The notes beneath the pieces were generated by a model. The model worked only from the letters and a program-made list of their open reading frames with translations. It searched no databases and was not told the DNA's origin. From Mesorhizobium qingshengii (lineage in GTDB: Bacteria > Pseudomonadota > Alphaproteobacteria > Rhizobiales > Rhizobiaceae), in assembly GCF_900103325.1 (NCBI RefSeq), contig NZ_FMXM01000019.1:86006-150005 (forward strand): DNA of 64,000 nt. The letters are read 5' to 3'. Below, piece by piece: positions 26,116-34,917 of the stretch. Position 1 is the first letter of the stretch. Each line of letters opens with the position of its first letter. The position numbers and the translations under genes are program-made.

Positions 26116-26432
26116 CAGGAGGATCCGAAACCGCCCGGCGTGACGCGCTGCTTGCTCGCCGTCTCGATCTCGTCGCCCACGTCTCCGCCCTCACGGCGGA
26201 GGCAATGCGGCTCAATCAAAAACGCGCCGGTATCGAAATGGACGTGCTGCGCCTGGAACTAGAGATCGACAGAAGCGGCGCCAGCGAGCAACTGGTGCGG
26301 GACTTGCATGAGGCCGAGGAGAGCGCAGCGGCAATCATGCTCGCGTGCGCAGCTTGCGAGGACCGCATCGTCGCGGCGGAAGGCGATGTCGAGGACGTCG
26401 ACCGCGACCTCGCGGCGACGGTTGAAGACTGA
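26112..26432 (+). CDS. Unknown coiled-coil protein
   Basis: A 106-residue protein that is nearly all charged helix (RRLDLVAHVSALTAEAMRLN, then LEIDRSGASEQLVRDLHEAEE), consistent with a coiled coil. Two cysteines sit close together in LACAACEDR. It is translationally coupled to the preceding gene and followed after eight bases by a beta-propeller gene. No family is recognised. Confidence 0.65.
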   Translation: MTGGSETARRDALLARRLDLVAHVSALTAEAMRLNQKRAGIEMDVLRLELEIDRSGASEQLVRDLHEAEESAAAIMLACAACEDRIVAAEGDVEDVDRDLAATVED

Positions 26433-26440
26433 GGGAAGGA

Positions 26441-27574
26441 ATGGCCGTGAACCAGCAGACAATGCAGAACCTGACCCTGTTCGATCTTTTGGCGCGAAGC
26501 TGGCGTCGCCCGTCGGCGATCGCCGGTCTGCGCTTCAGCACCGACGGTTCGGCTGTTGCCTTCACCTCGGTGGACGGAACCGTTGCCATTGCCACGGTCG
26601 CGGATCACGAAACACCGGAGTCGCGGCTCAGGGTGAGCCATGATCTCGGCCAGACGACGATCCGACCCAGGGAGAAGCCGCCAGTGCCGTTGATCGCCAC
26701 GGCGGCATTCGGGGATGGCGATGTCCCGCTGGCGGCCCATGCGCATTCCGGCTTTCTGGTCGGCGCGGCCAGTGGCGAAGTGCTGCCTCTGACCGCGGGC
26801 GGTGAAGTCGTGGCCCCCCTGGTCCGGATCGAGGGGCCGATCGTCGCCCTCGACCACAGCGCCCGGGCAGACACGACAGCCGTCGGCAATGGGCATGATA
26901 TCTTCCTGTCGCGCGGCCAAGACGACGCAGTGCAACTGGGATGCCGCGTGACATCGTCGACAGACACACTCGCGTTCTCGCCCGGCGGGCGGCGCCTTGC
27001 CTGCGGCCTTGGTGAGGGACTTTCGATCTGGGCGGTCGAAGGCGACGCTGCCTTGATACGCGATGTCTCGCTTCCAGCGCGCCCGGCGTCGATCCGCTGG
27101 AGCGACGACGGCACATGGTTGGCCTGCGGGCTCGAAACTGGAGGCTTTGCCCTGGTCGACCCGGTTGATGGCCATTCCAGCATTGTCGCGGGATTTCCGT
27201 CGCCGGTCCGGACGGTGTGCTGGAGCCAACCCGCAGATGCGCTGTTTGCCTCGGGCGCCTTCCGGATCGCCGGTTGGTCGATGACCGCCCCGCCTGTTGG
27301 CGGCGAAACCTCGGGCGCGTTGGAGACAGGCCGTGCCGGGCTGATTCTGGTCGAGGCGGTGGCGGCACACCCGGAAAAGAAGCTGATTGCCGCGGGTTAC
27401 GCCAATGGCCGCATCACCATCGCCCAGATCGGCGCGCGGGACGAACTGCTCGTCAGACCCCTGGGCAGCGCGGTGACCGCGCTTGCCTGGTCCGGCGATG
27501 GACGACACCTGGCAGTGGGCGCCGTCGATGGCACCGCCGCGATCATCACCTTTCCCGCGCAAATGTTCAAATAG
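26441..27574 (+). CDS. WD40-type beta-propeller protein
   Basis: A 377-residue protein made of degenerate WD40 repeats, for example IAGLRFSTDGSAVAFTSVDG, LAFSPGGRRLACGLGEGLSIW, SIRWSDDGTWLACGLETG and ALAWSGDGRHLAVGAVDG. It probably forms a seven-bladed propeller that serves as a scaffold. There is no signal peptide, so it is cytoplasmic. The ATG at 26441 follows GGGAAGGA. Its place between small helical proteins suggests a multi-protein complex. No enzymatic motif is seen. Confidence 0.75.
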   Translation: MAVNQQTMQNLTLFDLLARSWRRPSAIAGLRFSTDGSAVAFTSVDGTVAIATVADHETPESRLRVSHDLGQTTIRPREKPPVPLIATAAFGDGDVPLAAHAHSGFLVGAASGEVLPLTAGGEVVAPLVRIEGPIVALDHSARADTTAVGNGHDIFLSRGQDDAVQLGCRVTSSTDTLAFSPGGRRLACGLGEGLSIWAVEGDAALIRDVSLPARPASIRWSDDGTWLACGLETGGFALVDPVDGHSSIVAGFPSPVRTVCWSQPADALFASGAFRIAGWSMTAPPVGGETSGALETGRAGLILVEAVAAHPEKKLIAAGYANGRITIAQIGARDELLVRPLGSAVTALAWSGDGRHLAVGAVDGTAAIITFPAQMFK

Positions 27575-27606
27575 CGGACGCAGTCCACATGAAACAGGAG
27601 GATGAG

Positions 27607-27780
27607 ATGCAGACCGAACTTACAGCCGAAGAAGAAAGCAAAGACGAATTTTTCGAACGGCTGGCCAAGCTGTCGGAAGAAATGGTGGCCAAGCATGGCA
27701 AGGATTTCAGCATGGGCGCGCTGGTACTCGCCGCACGCTGGATCGCCGAAAACCGTGTTGGCAAGCTGAAGACCAACTAG
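27607..27780 (+). CDS. Small acidic helical protein, last gene of four-gene operon
   Basis: A 57-residue protein with AGGAGG five bases before the ATG at 27607. Its first half is acidic (TAEEESKDEFFERLAKL), the second ends GALVLAARWIAENRVGKLK, probably one helical hairpin. A start at 27589 is possible but would place the Shine-Dalgarno sequence inside the gene. The last four bases overlap the end of the convergent atzF gene. Function unknown. Confidence 0.6.
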   Translation: MQTELTAEEESKDEFFERLAKLSEEMVAKHGKDFSMGALVLAARWIAENRVGKLKTN

Positions 27781-29576
27781 ACTGCATTGTGATCGACGAA
27801 GCGGCGCCAACCACCGAAGGACGAGATGTCGGACGCACCGCTCAGGCCAGCGGTTTCGACCAAAAAACCCTTGGCCGAACTGCCGTCCTCGAGCTCGATC
27901 GTCCCGATGCCGAGCGGCGGTGGAATGGCCGCGACGAAACGGCCGAAGGCATCGGCCGCCAGCCGCCAGACTTCGACCTCGACGGCTTCACCCCCTTCGG
28001 CGACGCGAATCAGGCCGGGCTTTGGCACGGACTGGCCGGCGAGCGCATAGAGCCTGTAGGCGGCGGACGTCCTGGCCGCACGCGAGAAAAGCGCGCCGAG
28101 CTGGCTCAGTTGGCCATTGAGCGGCATCCCCGAAAGATGCGCGCCAACAACCACCAGATCTATCATCTCATCCCGCGCGCGCTCGCCCGGCGGTGAGCAG
28201 CCCGGCTGCGCCCAACCAGTTGAGCCAAGCGGAAGGCCGCCCGCCGCATGGATGTCGCGGGCAAGTGCCGCGGTCAGCCAGTCCCTGCCTGCCATGGCGA
28301 GCAAGGTCACGCTCATCGGCAGCCCGTCGTCGCGCTTGCCGGTCGGCACGGCAATGCCGCACATGTCGAGCAGATTGACGAAATTGGTGTAGGTGCCGAG
28401 CCGGCTGTTGGTGGCGATCGGGTCGGCGAGCACCGCCTCCAGCGCGTAATGCGTCGGCGCGGTCGGCACGCAGAACAAGTCGACTGAAGCGATGACCGAA
28501 GCGAGCTTCGCCTTGTAGGCCTGAAGCGCGTAGAGGCCCATGAAGGCGTCTGCCGCCGAAAGACTGCGCGCGCCGCCGATGATTTTCCGCGTTACCGGAT
28601 GCAGGGCCGCTTCGTTTGCATCCATGAAGTCGCGGATCGCGGCGTAGCGTTCGGCCACCCAGGCGCCTTCATAGAGAAGATTGGCGGTGGCGTAGAAATC
28701 GCCGAACGGGATTTCGACCAATCGGCAGCCGAGCTTCTCCAGAAGGCCAAGAGCCGCCTCGAAGCCGGCCTGCATGGAGGCGTCGCCGAAGAACTCGAGA
28801 TCCCCCTTCGCGGGCACGCCGACACTCAGCACCGGCGGGCGCGCGGCCAGCGCCGGCACCTTGATCGCGCGTGAATAGGCATCGGCCGGATCCTTGGCCG
28901 CCGCCACGCCGAACACCGCATAGGCGTCGTCAACGGTCAGCGCAAACACCGAGATGCAGTCGAGCGTGCGGCAGGCCGGCACGACGCCGGCGGCCGAAAG
29001 CGCACCAACGGTCGGCTTCAGCCCGACGATGTTGTTGAGGCCGGCGGGTATGCGGCCGGAGCCTGCCGTATCCGTGCCAAGCGCGAAGGAAACGATGCCG
29101 CGCGCCGTCGCAACGGCGGACCCTGACGAGGAGCCGCCCGGCACAAGGCTGGCATCGATGGCGTTCCTCGGGATCGGGTACGGCGTGCGCACGCCGACAA
29201 GGCCGGTGGCGAACTGGTCGAGATTGGTCTTGCCAACCACCAGCGCGCCGGCAGCCTTCAGGTGAGCCACCACGGTGGCGTCCTTGTCGGGCACATAGGC
29301 ATATTCGGCGCAGGCTGCCGTTGTCGGCATGCCGGCGACATCGATGTTGTCCTTGACCGCGAAGGGCACACCCCACAGAGGCTTGCCCTCCGGATCGAAC
29401 GGTCCGAGCTTTTGCGCCTGCGCCAGCATGTCCGCCCTGCCGGCGAGATGGAGGAAGATGCCGGGATCGTCAGCCGCCGCGATGCGCGCATGCACGGCAT
29501 CGATCATGGCGGCGACAGTGACACCGCGGGCATAAGCCGCGTGCAGACTGCCGATGTCGAAGCGGATCTCGCTCAT
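27777..29576 (-). CDS. atzF: Allophanate hydrolase
   Basis: A 599-residue amidase-signature enzyme that hydrolyses allophanate to ammonia and carbon dioxide. The catalytic triad is Lys75 (AVKDN), cis-Ser149 (GGSSSGS) and Ser173 (GTDTAGSGR). The spacings of 74 and 24 equal those of AtzF from Pseudomonas. The C-terminal domain (from about residue 455) matches the AtzF/DUR1 allophanate-specific extension. The ATG at 29576 overlaps the cupin stop by four bases. It is the last gene of the biuret operon and completes the path biuret to allophanate to ammonia. Confidence 0.94.
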   Translation of the reverse strand: MSEIRFDIGSLHAAYARGVTVAAMIDAVHARIAAADDPGIFLHLAGRADMLAQAQKLGPFDPEGKPLWGVPFAVKDNIDVAGMPTTAACAEYAYVPDKDATVVAHLKAAGALVVGKTNLDQFATGLVGVRTPYPIPRNAIDASLVPGGSSSGSAVATARGIVSFALGTDTAGSGRIPAGLNNIVGLKPTVGALSAAGVVPACRTLDCISVFALTVDDAYAVFGVAAAKDPADAYSRAIKVPALAARPPVLSVGVPAKGDLEFFGDASMQAGFEAALGLLEKLGCRLVEIPFGDFYATANLLYEGAWVAERYAAIRDFMDANEAALHPVTRKIIGGARSLSAADAFMGLYALQAYKAKLASVIASVDLFCVPTAPTHYALEAVLADPIATNSRLGTYTNFVNLLDMCGIAVPTGKRDDGLPMSVTLLAMAGRDWLTAALARDIHAAGGLPLGSTGWAQPGCSPPGERARDEMIDLVVVGAHLSGMPLNGQLSQLGALFSRAARTSAAYRLYALAGQSVPKPGLIRVAEGGEAVEVEVWRLAADAFGRFVAAIPPPLGIGTIELEDGSSAKGFLVETAGLSGASDISSFGGWRRFVDHNAV

Positions 29577-29923
29577 GTGGCCTCCCCCAGAATGATCACC
29601 GGCAGGTCCCACTGGATCAGCACGACGCAGCCGTCCTTCGTCCACACCGAATGCTCGGTCCCGACCGGGTTCAGGATGACGCTGCCCGGGGGATAGTCGC
29701 CATTCTCGTCGCTCTGCGTGCCCTCGAGCACGACGATGGTTTCCAGCCCGACATGGCGGTGGCGCGGCACGCCGGCGCCTTGCCGGTAGTGGAGGATCGC
29801 CACCGACGGCTCAACCGGCCCGCCCTTGAGCAGCCAGTGCACCGTGATGCCGTCGCGAAAAGGCTCGAATGGCAGATCGCGCCAGCCGCCACCGACGAGG
29901 CCGGCAAAGCTCAGATTAGCCAT
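29573..29923 (-). CDS. Cupin domain protein (ChrR-like)
   Basis: A 116-residue single-domain cupin. The metal motif reads VPRHRHVGLETIVVLEGTQSD and the second is NPVGTEHSVW. It overlaps atzF by four bases and the preceding hydrolase by eight, so it belongs firmly to the operon. Its role is not known; small cupins in such operons may act on an unstable intermediate or sense it. Confidence 0.82.
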   Translation of the reverse strand: MANLSFAGLVGGGWRDLPFEPFRDGITVHWLLKGGPVEPSVAILHYRQGAGVPRHRHVGLETIVVLEGTQSDENGDYPPGSVILNPVGTEHSVWTKDGCVVLIQWDLPVIILGEAT

Positions 29924-30584
29924 TCGCAAGTCCCTGCAGCACCTGGTCGGTCGTCGCCGTCCAACCGACAATGGCGCCCTGGGCGCGGATCATGGCGATG
30001 GCCGCCGCCTTGAACTCCGGAAAATAGCTTTCCGTCGCATCCTCGGCGAGCAGGCATTCATAACCACGATCATTGGCCTCGCGCATCGTCGTCTGCACGC
30101 AGACTTCGGTGGTGACACCGGCGAAGACCAGCTGTCGCGCACCGAGCCGCTTCAGGTCCTCGCCAAGACTGGTCGCATAGAAGGCGCCCTTTCCGGGTTT
30201 CTCGATGACGATCTCGCCAGGCAATGGCGCCAGTTCGTCGAGGATCGCCGTTCCCGGCTCGCCAACGATCAGCACCCGGCCCATAGGCCCGACATCGCCG
30301 ATGCGGATCGACGGATTGCCGCGGTTGCGCTTGGCCGGCGGCAGGTCGGACAGATCGGCCCGGTGGCATTCCATCGTGTGGATCACCGGCAGACCGGCAG
30401 CGCGGAACCCCTCGATCAGCTTCTTCACCGTCGGCACGATCGCGGTGATGCGGCTGACGTCGTTGCCGAGGCTGGCGCCGAAGCCGCCGGGCTCGGCGAA
30501 GTCGCGCTGCATGTCGATGACGACCAACGCCAGCGAGGCTGGCGTGAAGACGAAGCGAAATGGCTGCGCATCGATTTCGGCCAT
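29916..30584 (-). CDS. Cysteine hydrolase (isochorismatase fold), possible triuret hydrolase
   Basis: A 222-residue isochorismatase-like hydrolase with triad Asp24 (VIDMQRDF), Lys129 (EKPGKGAF) and Cys162 (TTEVCV). It is a diverged paralogue of the BiuH-type gene in the same operon. Biuret operons in some bacteria carry two such enzymes, biuret hydrolase and triuret hydrolase (TrtA); this one may be the second. A ureidoacrylate (RutB-like) or other amide substrate remains possible. It overlaps the ATPase stop by one base. Confidence 0.85.
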   Translation of the reverse strand: MAEIDAQPFRFVFTPASLALVVIDMQRDFAEPGGFGASLGNDVSRITAIVPTVKKLIEGFRAAGLPVIHTMECHRADLSDLPPAKRNRGNPSIRIGDVGPMGRVLIVGEPGTAILDELAPLPGEIVIEKPGKGAFYATSLGEDLKRLGARQLVFAGVTTEVCVQTTMREANDRGYECLLAEDATESYFPEFKAAAIAMIRAQGAIVGWTATTDQVLQGLANG

Positions 30585-32107
30585 CAGTGATGCCCCGCCA
30601 TATGCTCGCCTATGGTTTGCACGCTCGCCTGCGCGATCGGCGTTTCGTAAACCAGTGCGCCGTCCGACATGACGAAGATGCGATCGGAAAGTTCCAGAAG
30701 CTCGTCGAGATCCTCCGACATCAAGAGCACGGCGGCACCCGCATTGCGCGCCTTCATGATGCGGGCGCGGATTTCAGCCACGGCCGAGAAGTCGAGGCCG
30801 AAGCACGGGTTGGAGACGATCAGCAGATCGACCTCGCCGGTCAGTTCGCGCGCCAGCACCGCGCGCTGCACATTCCCACCCGACAGCGAGGCGATGGGCG
30901 AGGACAGCGATGCGGTCTTGACCTTGAACTGCTCGACCAGCCTAGCGCTGAAGGCGCGGATGGCACTGGTGCTGATCCAGCTTACCGGTCTGCCGTTGCC
31001 ATCCATGTCGAAGGTGCGGAAGGAGATGTTCTCGGCCACCGTCATTTTCGGCGCACAGGCATTCTTCAGCGGCTCTTCGGGAATAAGCCGCACATTGAGC
31101 GCGCGCGCCTCTGCGCGCGTCGCGGCATAGGCGGTCCCCCGCACCAGCACCTCGCCGGCGTCACGCGGCCGCTGACCCGCCAGCACTTCCAGAAACTCCT
31201 TCTGGCCGTTGCCGGAAATGCCGGCGATGCCGACGATCTCGCCCGAGCGCACGCCGAGATCCTCGATGCGGATCGACTTCAATCCGGTTCGATCTGGCGC
31301 CTTCAGCGATTTGACCTTGAGCACGATCTCGGCATCCGGCCTCGGCGCGGCGCGGCTGTCGAGCGCGGCGATCGGCTGGTCGCCGATCATCATTGCCGCC
31401 ATCGCCTTGTGGTTGAGATCGGCGACGCGGCCGGTTCCCGTGAGCTTGCCCTTGCGCAGCACGCTGACGTCGTCGGCGAAGGCCGTAACCTCATGGAACT
31501 TGTGCGAGATCATCAGCACGGTGAGGTCGCCTGCCTTTGTCATGTCGCGGACCAGGCCAAGCACCTCCTGCGCCTCGCCCGGCGTCAGCACCGAGGTCGG
31601 CTCGTCCAGCACCAGGAAGGAGCGGCCGAGATAGAGCTGCTTGATGATTTCGAGCTTCTGCTTCTCGCCCGCCGCAAGCTCCGCCACCTTGACGTCGAGC
31701 GGCAACTTGAACGGCATGCGCTCCATGAACACGGCGAGATCGCCACGCTCCTTGCGCCAGTCGATAATGCCGGGAACCTTCTCGCGCGAGATGACGAGGT
31801 TTTCCGCTCCCGTCAGCGACGGCACCAGCGTGAAATGCTGGTACACCATGCCAAGCCCGAGCGCCGAAGCGTCGCGGGGGTTGTCGATCTTGACCTCGCG
31901 GCCATCGACCAGCATGTCGCCGGAAGTCGGGTGATAAAAACCCATCATGCATTTGACCAGCGTCGACTTGCCGGCGCCATTCTCGCCGAGCAGCGCGTGG
32001 AAGGACCCTGCCGATACCTTCACCGACACGCCGTCCAGCGCCGTGAAGCCGCCGAAGCGCATGGTCATGCCGATGGTTTCGACGCCGACTGCTTTTCCGA
32101 CGCTCAT
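30584..32107 (-). CDS. ABC transporter ATP-binding protein (BMP/nucleoside type)
   Basis: A 507-residue protein with two fused nucleotide-binding domains, as in NupO/YufO and sugar importers. The first has Walker A LGENGAGKST and Walker B LVLDEPTS with a weak signature (LAAGEKQKLEI). The second has GISGNGQKEF in place of Walker A and the signature LSGGNVQRAVLA, so only the first site is likely to hydrolyse ATP, as usual in this group. It powers the two permeases of the operon. The ATG at 32107 is chosen. Confidence 0.92.
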   Translation of the reverse strand: MSVGKAVGVETIGMTMRFGGFTALDGVSVKVSAGSFHALLGENGAGKSTLVKCMMGFYHPTSGDMLVDGREVKIDNPRDASALGLGMVYQHFTLVPSLTGAENLVISREKVPGIIDWRKERGDLAVFMERMPFKLPLDVKVAELAAGEKQKLEIIKQLYLGRSFLVLDEPTSVLTPGEAQEVLGLVRDMTKAGDLTVLMISHKFHEVTAFADDVSVLRKGKLTGTGRVADLNHKAMAAMMIGDQPIAALDSRAAPRPDAEIVLKVKSLKAPDRTGLKSIRIEDLGVRSGEIVGIAGISGNGQKEFLEVLAGQRPRDAGEVLVRGTAYAATRAEARALNVRLIPEEPLKNACAPKMTVAENISFRTFDMDGNGRPVSWISTSAIRAFSARLVEQFKVKTASLSSPIASLSGGNVQRAVLARELTGEVDLLIVSNPCFGLDFSAVAEIRARIMKARNAGAAVLLMSEDLDELLELSDRIFVMSDGALVYETPIAQASVQTIGEHMAGHH

Positions 32108-32130
32108 CGTGGCCCCCTCATGACATCCCC

Positions 32131-32832
32131 TCAGGGCAGTTGCGCGACAAGCGCGTTGGAATTCGACACCGTGCCGAAGACGCCGCCCTGCGTCTTGATC
32201 ATCTTGATGGCCGCCAGATGGTTGCCGTGGTCGGTCGCCCCGCAGCAGTCCTCCAGCATCATGCATTCATAGCCGCGGTCATTGGCCTCGCGCATGGTGG
32301 TGTGCACGCAGACATCCGTGGTGATGCCGGTCAGCACGATGTTCTGGATGCCGCGCTGGTTGAGGATCAGCTCCAGGTCGGTGGCGCAGAACGAGCCCTT
32401 GCCCGGCTTGTCGATGATCGGCTCGCCCTCGATCGGGTAAAGGTCGGGGATGATGTCCCAGCCCGGCTCGCCGCGCACCAGGATGCGCCCACACGGACCA
32501 GCATCGCCGATGCCGGCATTGATGCGGCGCGAGCGCCAGCGCTTGTTGGCCGGCAGGTCGGCGAGATCGGGACGATGCCCCTCGCGCGTATGGATGATGG
32601 TGTAGCCTTTGGCCCGCATCGCCGAGAGCACCGATTTGATCGGCTCGATCGGCGCCCGCACCAGCGACAGGTCGTAGCCCATATGGTCGACATAGCCGCC
32701 CGGTCCGCAAAAATCGGTCTGCATGTCGATGATGATCAGCGCCGTGTTGTCGGGCCGGAGATCACCATTGTAGGGCCACGGATAGGGGTCGGCATCGATG
32801 TAGCGTTGGGTGATCTCGGCTCTGGCGTTCAT
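32131..32832 (-). CDS. biuH: Biuret hydrolase
   Basis: A 233-residue isochorismatase-fold cysteine hydrolase that looks nearly identical to BiuH of Rhizobium leguminosarum as I remember it (ADPYPWPYNG, CGRIL, EPGWDIIPDLYPIEGE). The triad falls on the very numbers known for BiuH: Asp36, Lys142 and Cys175. It cleaves biuret to allophanate and ammonia, and allophanate is then used by AtzF, encoded at the end of this operon. The start is the ATG at 32832; the upstream frame overlaps the permease gene. Confidence in the substrate is high by family and context. Confidence 0.93.
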   Translation of the reverse strand: MNARAEITQRYIDADPYPWPYNGDLRPDNTALIIIDMQTDFCGPGGYVDHMGYDLSLVRAPIEPIKSVLSAMRAKGYTIIHTREGHRPDLADLPANKRWRSRRINAGIGDAGPCGRILVRGEPGWDIIPDLYPIEGEPIIDKPGKGSFCATDLELILNQRGIQNIVLTGITTDVCVHTTMREANDRGYECMMLEDCCGATDHGNHLAAIKMIKTQGGVFGTVSNSNALVAQLP

Positions 32833-32846
32833 AGGCAACACTCCAG

Positions 32847-33773
32847 TCATTTGGTGATCGACAATTCGCCCGGCGCGCCGGCAAGCGTGCGTGTCGGCGA
32901 CGAGGTGGCGATCATGATGATGAGGGTGAGGATGTAAGGAGCGGCATAGAACAGATAGTACCCCTGCGTGACGCCGACCGATTGCAGCGCCGGGCCGAGC
33001 GCCCCTGCCCCGCCGAACAGAAGGGCTGCGGCAAGGCAGCCGAGGGGGTTCCAGCGCGCGAAGATGACCAGCGCCACCGCCATCAGGCCCTGGCCCGACG
33101 AAATGCGCTCGGTCCAGCTGCCGGGATAGTAGAGCGACAGATAGGCGCCGCCGATGCCGGCCAGCGCACCGCCAACGCCGGTGGCGAGCAGCCGCACCGT
33201 GTCGGGGTTGAGGCCCATGGCGCGCGCGGCGTCCGAACTGTCGCCGACGACCCGCACGATGAGGCCGGCGCGCGTATTGCGGAAGGCCCACCACAGGATG
33301 ACTGAAAGCACCGCCCCGATTAGGAACAGCACGTTGACGTCAAGCGCCGCCTGCACCTGCGGAATATCCGACCAGCCGCCGAAGGGAATGGCCGGCAGAT
33401 TGGGCGCCTTCGGCTTGATGAACGGCTTGCCAAAGAAGAAGGCCAAGCCCGAGCCGAACAGCATCAGCGCGATGCCGATGGCGATGTCGTTCACCTTCGG
33501 GAATTTACAGATCCAGCCATGGAACAGGCCGAAGCACAGGCCGGCGAAGGCTGCGGCCAGCAGGCCGAGCCAGGGCGAGTTGGTCATCACCGCCACCGCA
33601 TAGGCGGTCATGGCGCCGAAGACGAGCGTGCCTTCGAGCCCCAGATTGATGCGCCCCGACCGCTCGGTGATCGCCTCGCCCAGCGAGACGAAGATGAAGG
33701 GTGTCGACACGCGGATGGCGCCGCCCAGAATGGCCAGCGGCACGCCCCAGAGGCCGATCTCGGTCGCGTCCAT
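32847..33773 (-). CDS. ABC transporter permease (BMP/nucleoside type), second
   Basis: A 308-residue integral membrane protein of the BPD_transp_2 family with about nine hydrophobic segments. The conserved stretches FVSLGEAITERSGRINLGLEG and GDSSDAARAMGLN (coupling helix region) are clear. Together with the adjacent permease it forms the channel. The ATG at 33773 shares one base with the stop of the upstream permease. Confidence 0.92.
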   Translation of the reverse strand: MDATEIGLWGVPLAILGGAIRVSTPFIFVSLGEAITERSGRINLGLEGTLVFGAMTAYAVAVMTNSPWLGLLAAAFAGLCFGLFHGWICKFPKVNDIAIGIALMLFGSGLAFFFGKPFIKPKAPNLPAIPFGGWSDIPQVQAALDVNVLFLIGAVLSVILWWAFRNTRAGLIVRVVGDSSDAARAMGLNPDTVRLLATGVGGALAGIGGAYLSLYYPGSWTERISSGQGLMAVALVIFARWNPLGCLAAALLFGGAGALGPALQSVGVTQGYYLFYAAPYILTLIIMIATSSPTRTLAGAPGELSITK

Positions 33774-34897
33774 CAGCCGACTCTCTTCCACAAATCGGGG
33801 TTGAAGGCCTTGAAGCGGCCGTAAAAGGTCTCGCTGAACAGAATGACGACGAAGATCATGCCTTGCAGCACCAGCACTGTGGCGTCGGGCAGATCCAGGC
33901 GGCGCTGGATCAGCCCGCCCGAAGCGTCGATGCCGCCGAGCAGTATGGCGACCGGGATTATGGCCAGCGGATTGTGGCGGGCAAGGAAGGCGACGAGGAT
34001 GCCGGTGTAGCCGTAGCCGGCGGCAAGCGAAGCGTTGGCGCTGCCTTGCACGGCGGCGACTTCCAGCATGCCGGCAAGCCCGGCAAAACCGCCGGAAAGT
34101 GCGGTGAAACCGACGACGAGCGGCCCGACGGCCAGTCCCTGGACCTGTGCCGCGCGTACATTGCCGCCGGCGATGCGCGCAGCAAAACCCCAGCGGGTCT
34201 TTTCGATAAGCACCCAGGAGAGAATGCAGGCGATGACGCCGACGACCAGCCCCCAATGCACGTCCATGCCCGGAATGTTGCCGATACGGTAGATGTCCGC
34301 CAGCGGTTGCGTCGACGGCTTGTTGAGCGAGGCCGGATCGCGCAGCGGCCCTTCCACCAGCTGGTTCATCAGCGCGATGGCGATGTAGGCCATCAGCAGG
34401 CTGGAGATGGTCTCGTTGACAGCCCGGTAGTAGCGCAGCGCGCCGACGGCACCGATCCAGATGCCGCCGGCGGCCATGCCCGCCACGCCCATGGCAAGAA
34501 TGACGATTGATGATGGCGCGCCGCCGAGCGCCACGCCGATGGCCGCGGCGGCGACGCCGCCCAGCACGATGGCGCCCTCGCCGCCGATGACGACGAGGCC
34601 GAGCCGCGCCGGCAGCGCCACACAGAGCGCCGCCAAGAGCAGAGGTGCGGCCCGCGACAGCGAGTTCTGGACCGAGAACCAGGAACCGAAGCCGCCCCGC
34701 CACATGGTTTCATAGAGCAGGACCGGCGACTTGCCGACAGCCAGGATGAACAGACTGAACAGCGCCATGCCAACGACAAGTGCCGCGAGCGGAATGACAA
34801 AGGCTTCCGCCCGCCGCGCGATCCATTCCAGCGCCGCCGAGTATCCCCTGGCGCCGAACAGCGCCGGCATGCCGGCTCCTGTCGCCATATCCGTCAT
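33773..34897 (-). CDS. ABC transporter permease (BMP/nucleoside type), first
   Basis: A 374-residue permease of the same family with about nine to ten membrane segments. LLLAALCVALPARLGLVVIGGEG and GGNVRAAQVQGL are the family marks. It follows the substrate-binding protein after 20 bases, as in purine nucleoside importers. Confidence 0.92.
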   Translation of the reverse strand: MTDMATGAGMPALFGARGYSAALEWIARRAEAFVIPLAALVVGMALFSLFILAVGKSPVLLYETMWRGGFGSWFSVQNSLSRAAPLLLAALCVALPARLGLVVIGGEGAIVLGGVAAAAIGVALGGAPSSIVILAMGVAGMAAGGIWIGAVGALRYYRAVNETISSLLMAYIAIALMNQLVEGPLRDPASLNKPSTQPLADIYRIGNIPGMDVHWGLVVGVIACILSWVLIEKTRWGFAARIAGGNVRAAQVQGLAVGPLVVGFTALSGGFAGLAGMLEVAAVQGSANASLAAGYGYTGILVAFLARHNPLAIIPVAILLGGIDASGGLIQRRLDLPDATVLVLQGMIFVVILFSETFYGRFKAFNPDLWKRVG

Positions 34898-34917
34898 CGC
34901 CCTGTCCCCCCTTCAGA

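Noticed and set aside
30560..32272. 570-codon open frame opposite the ABC ATPase
   Set aside because: Antisense shadow; the minus strand carries all ABC motifs.
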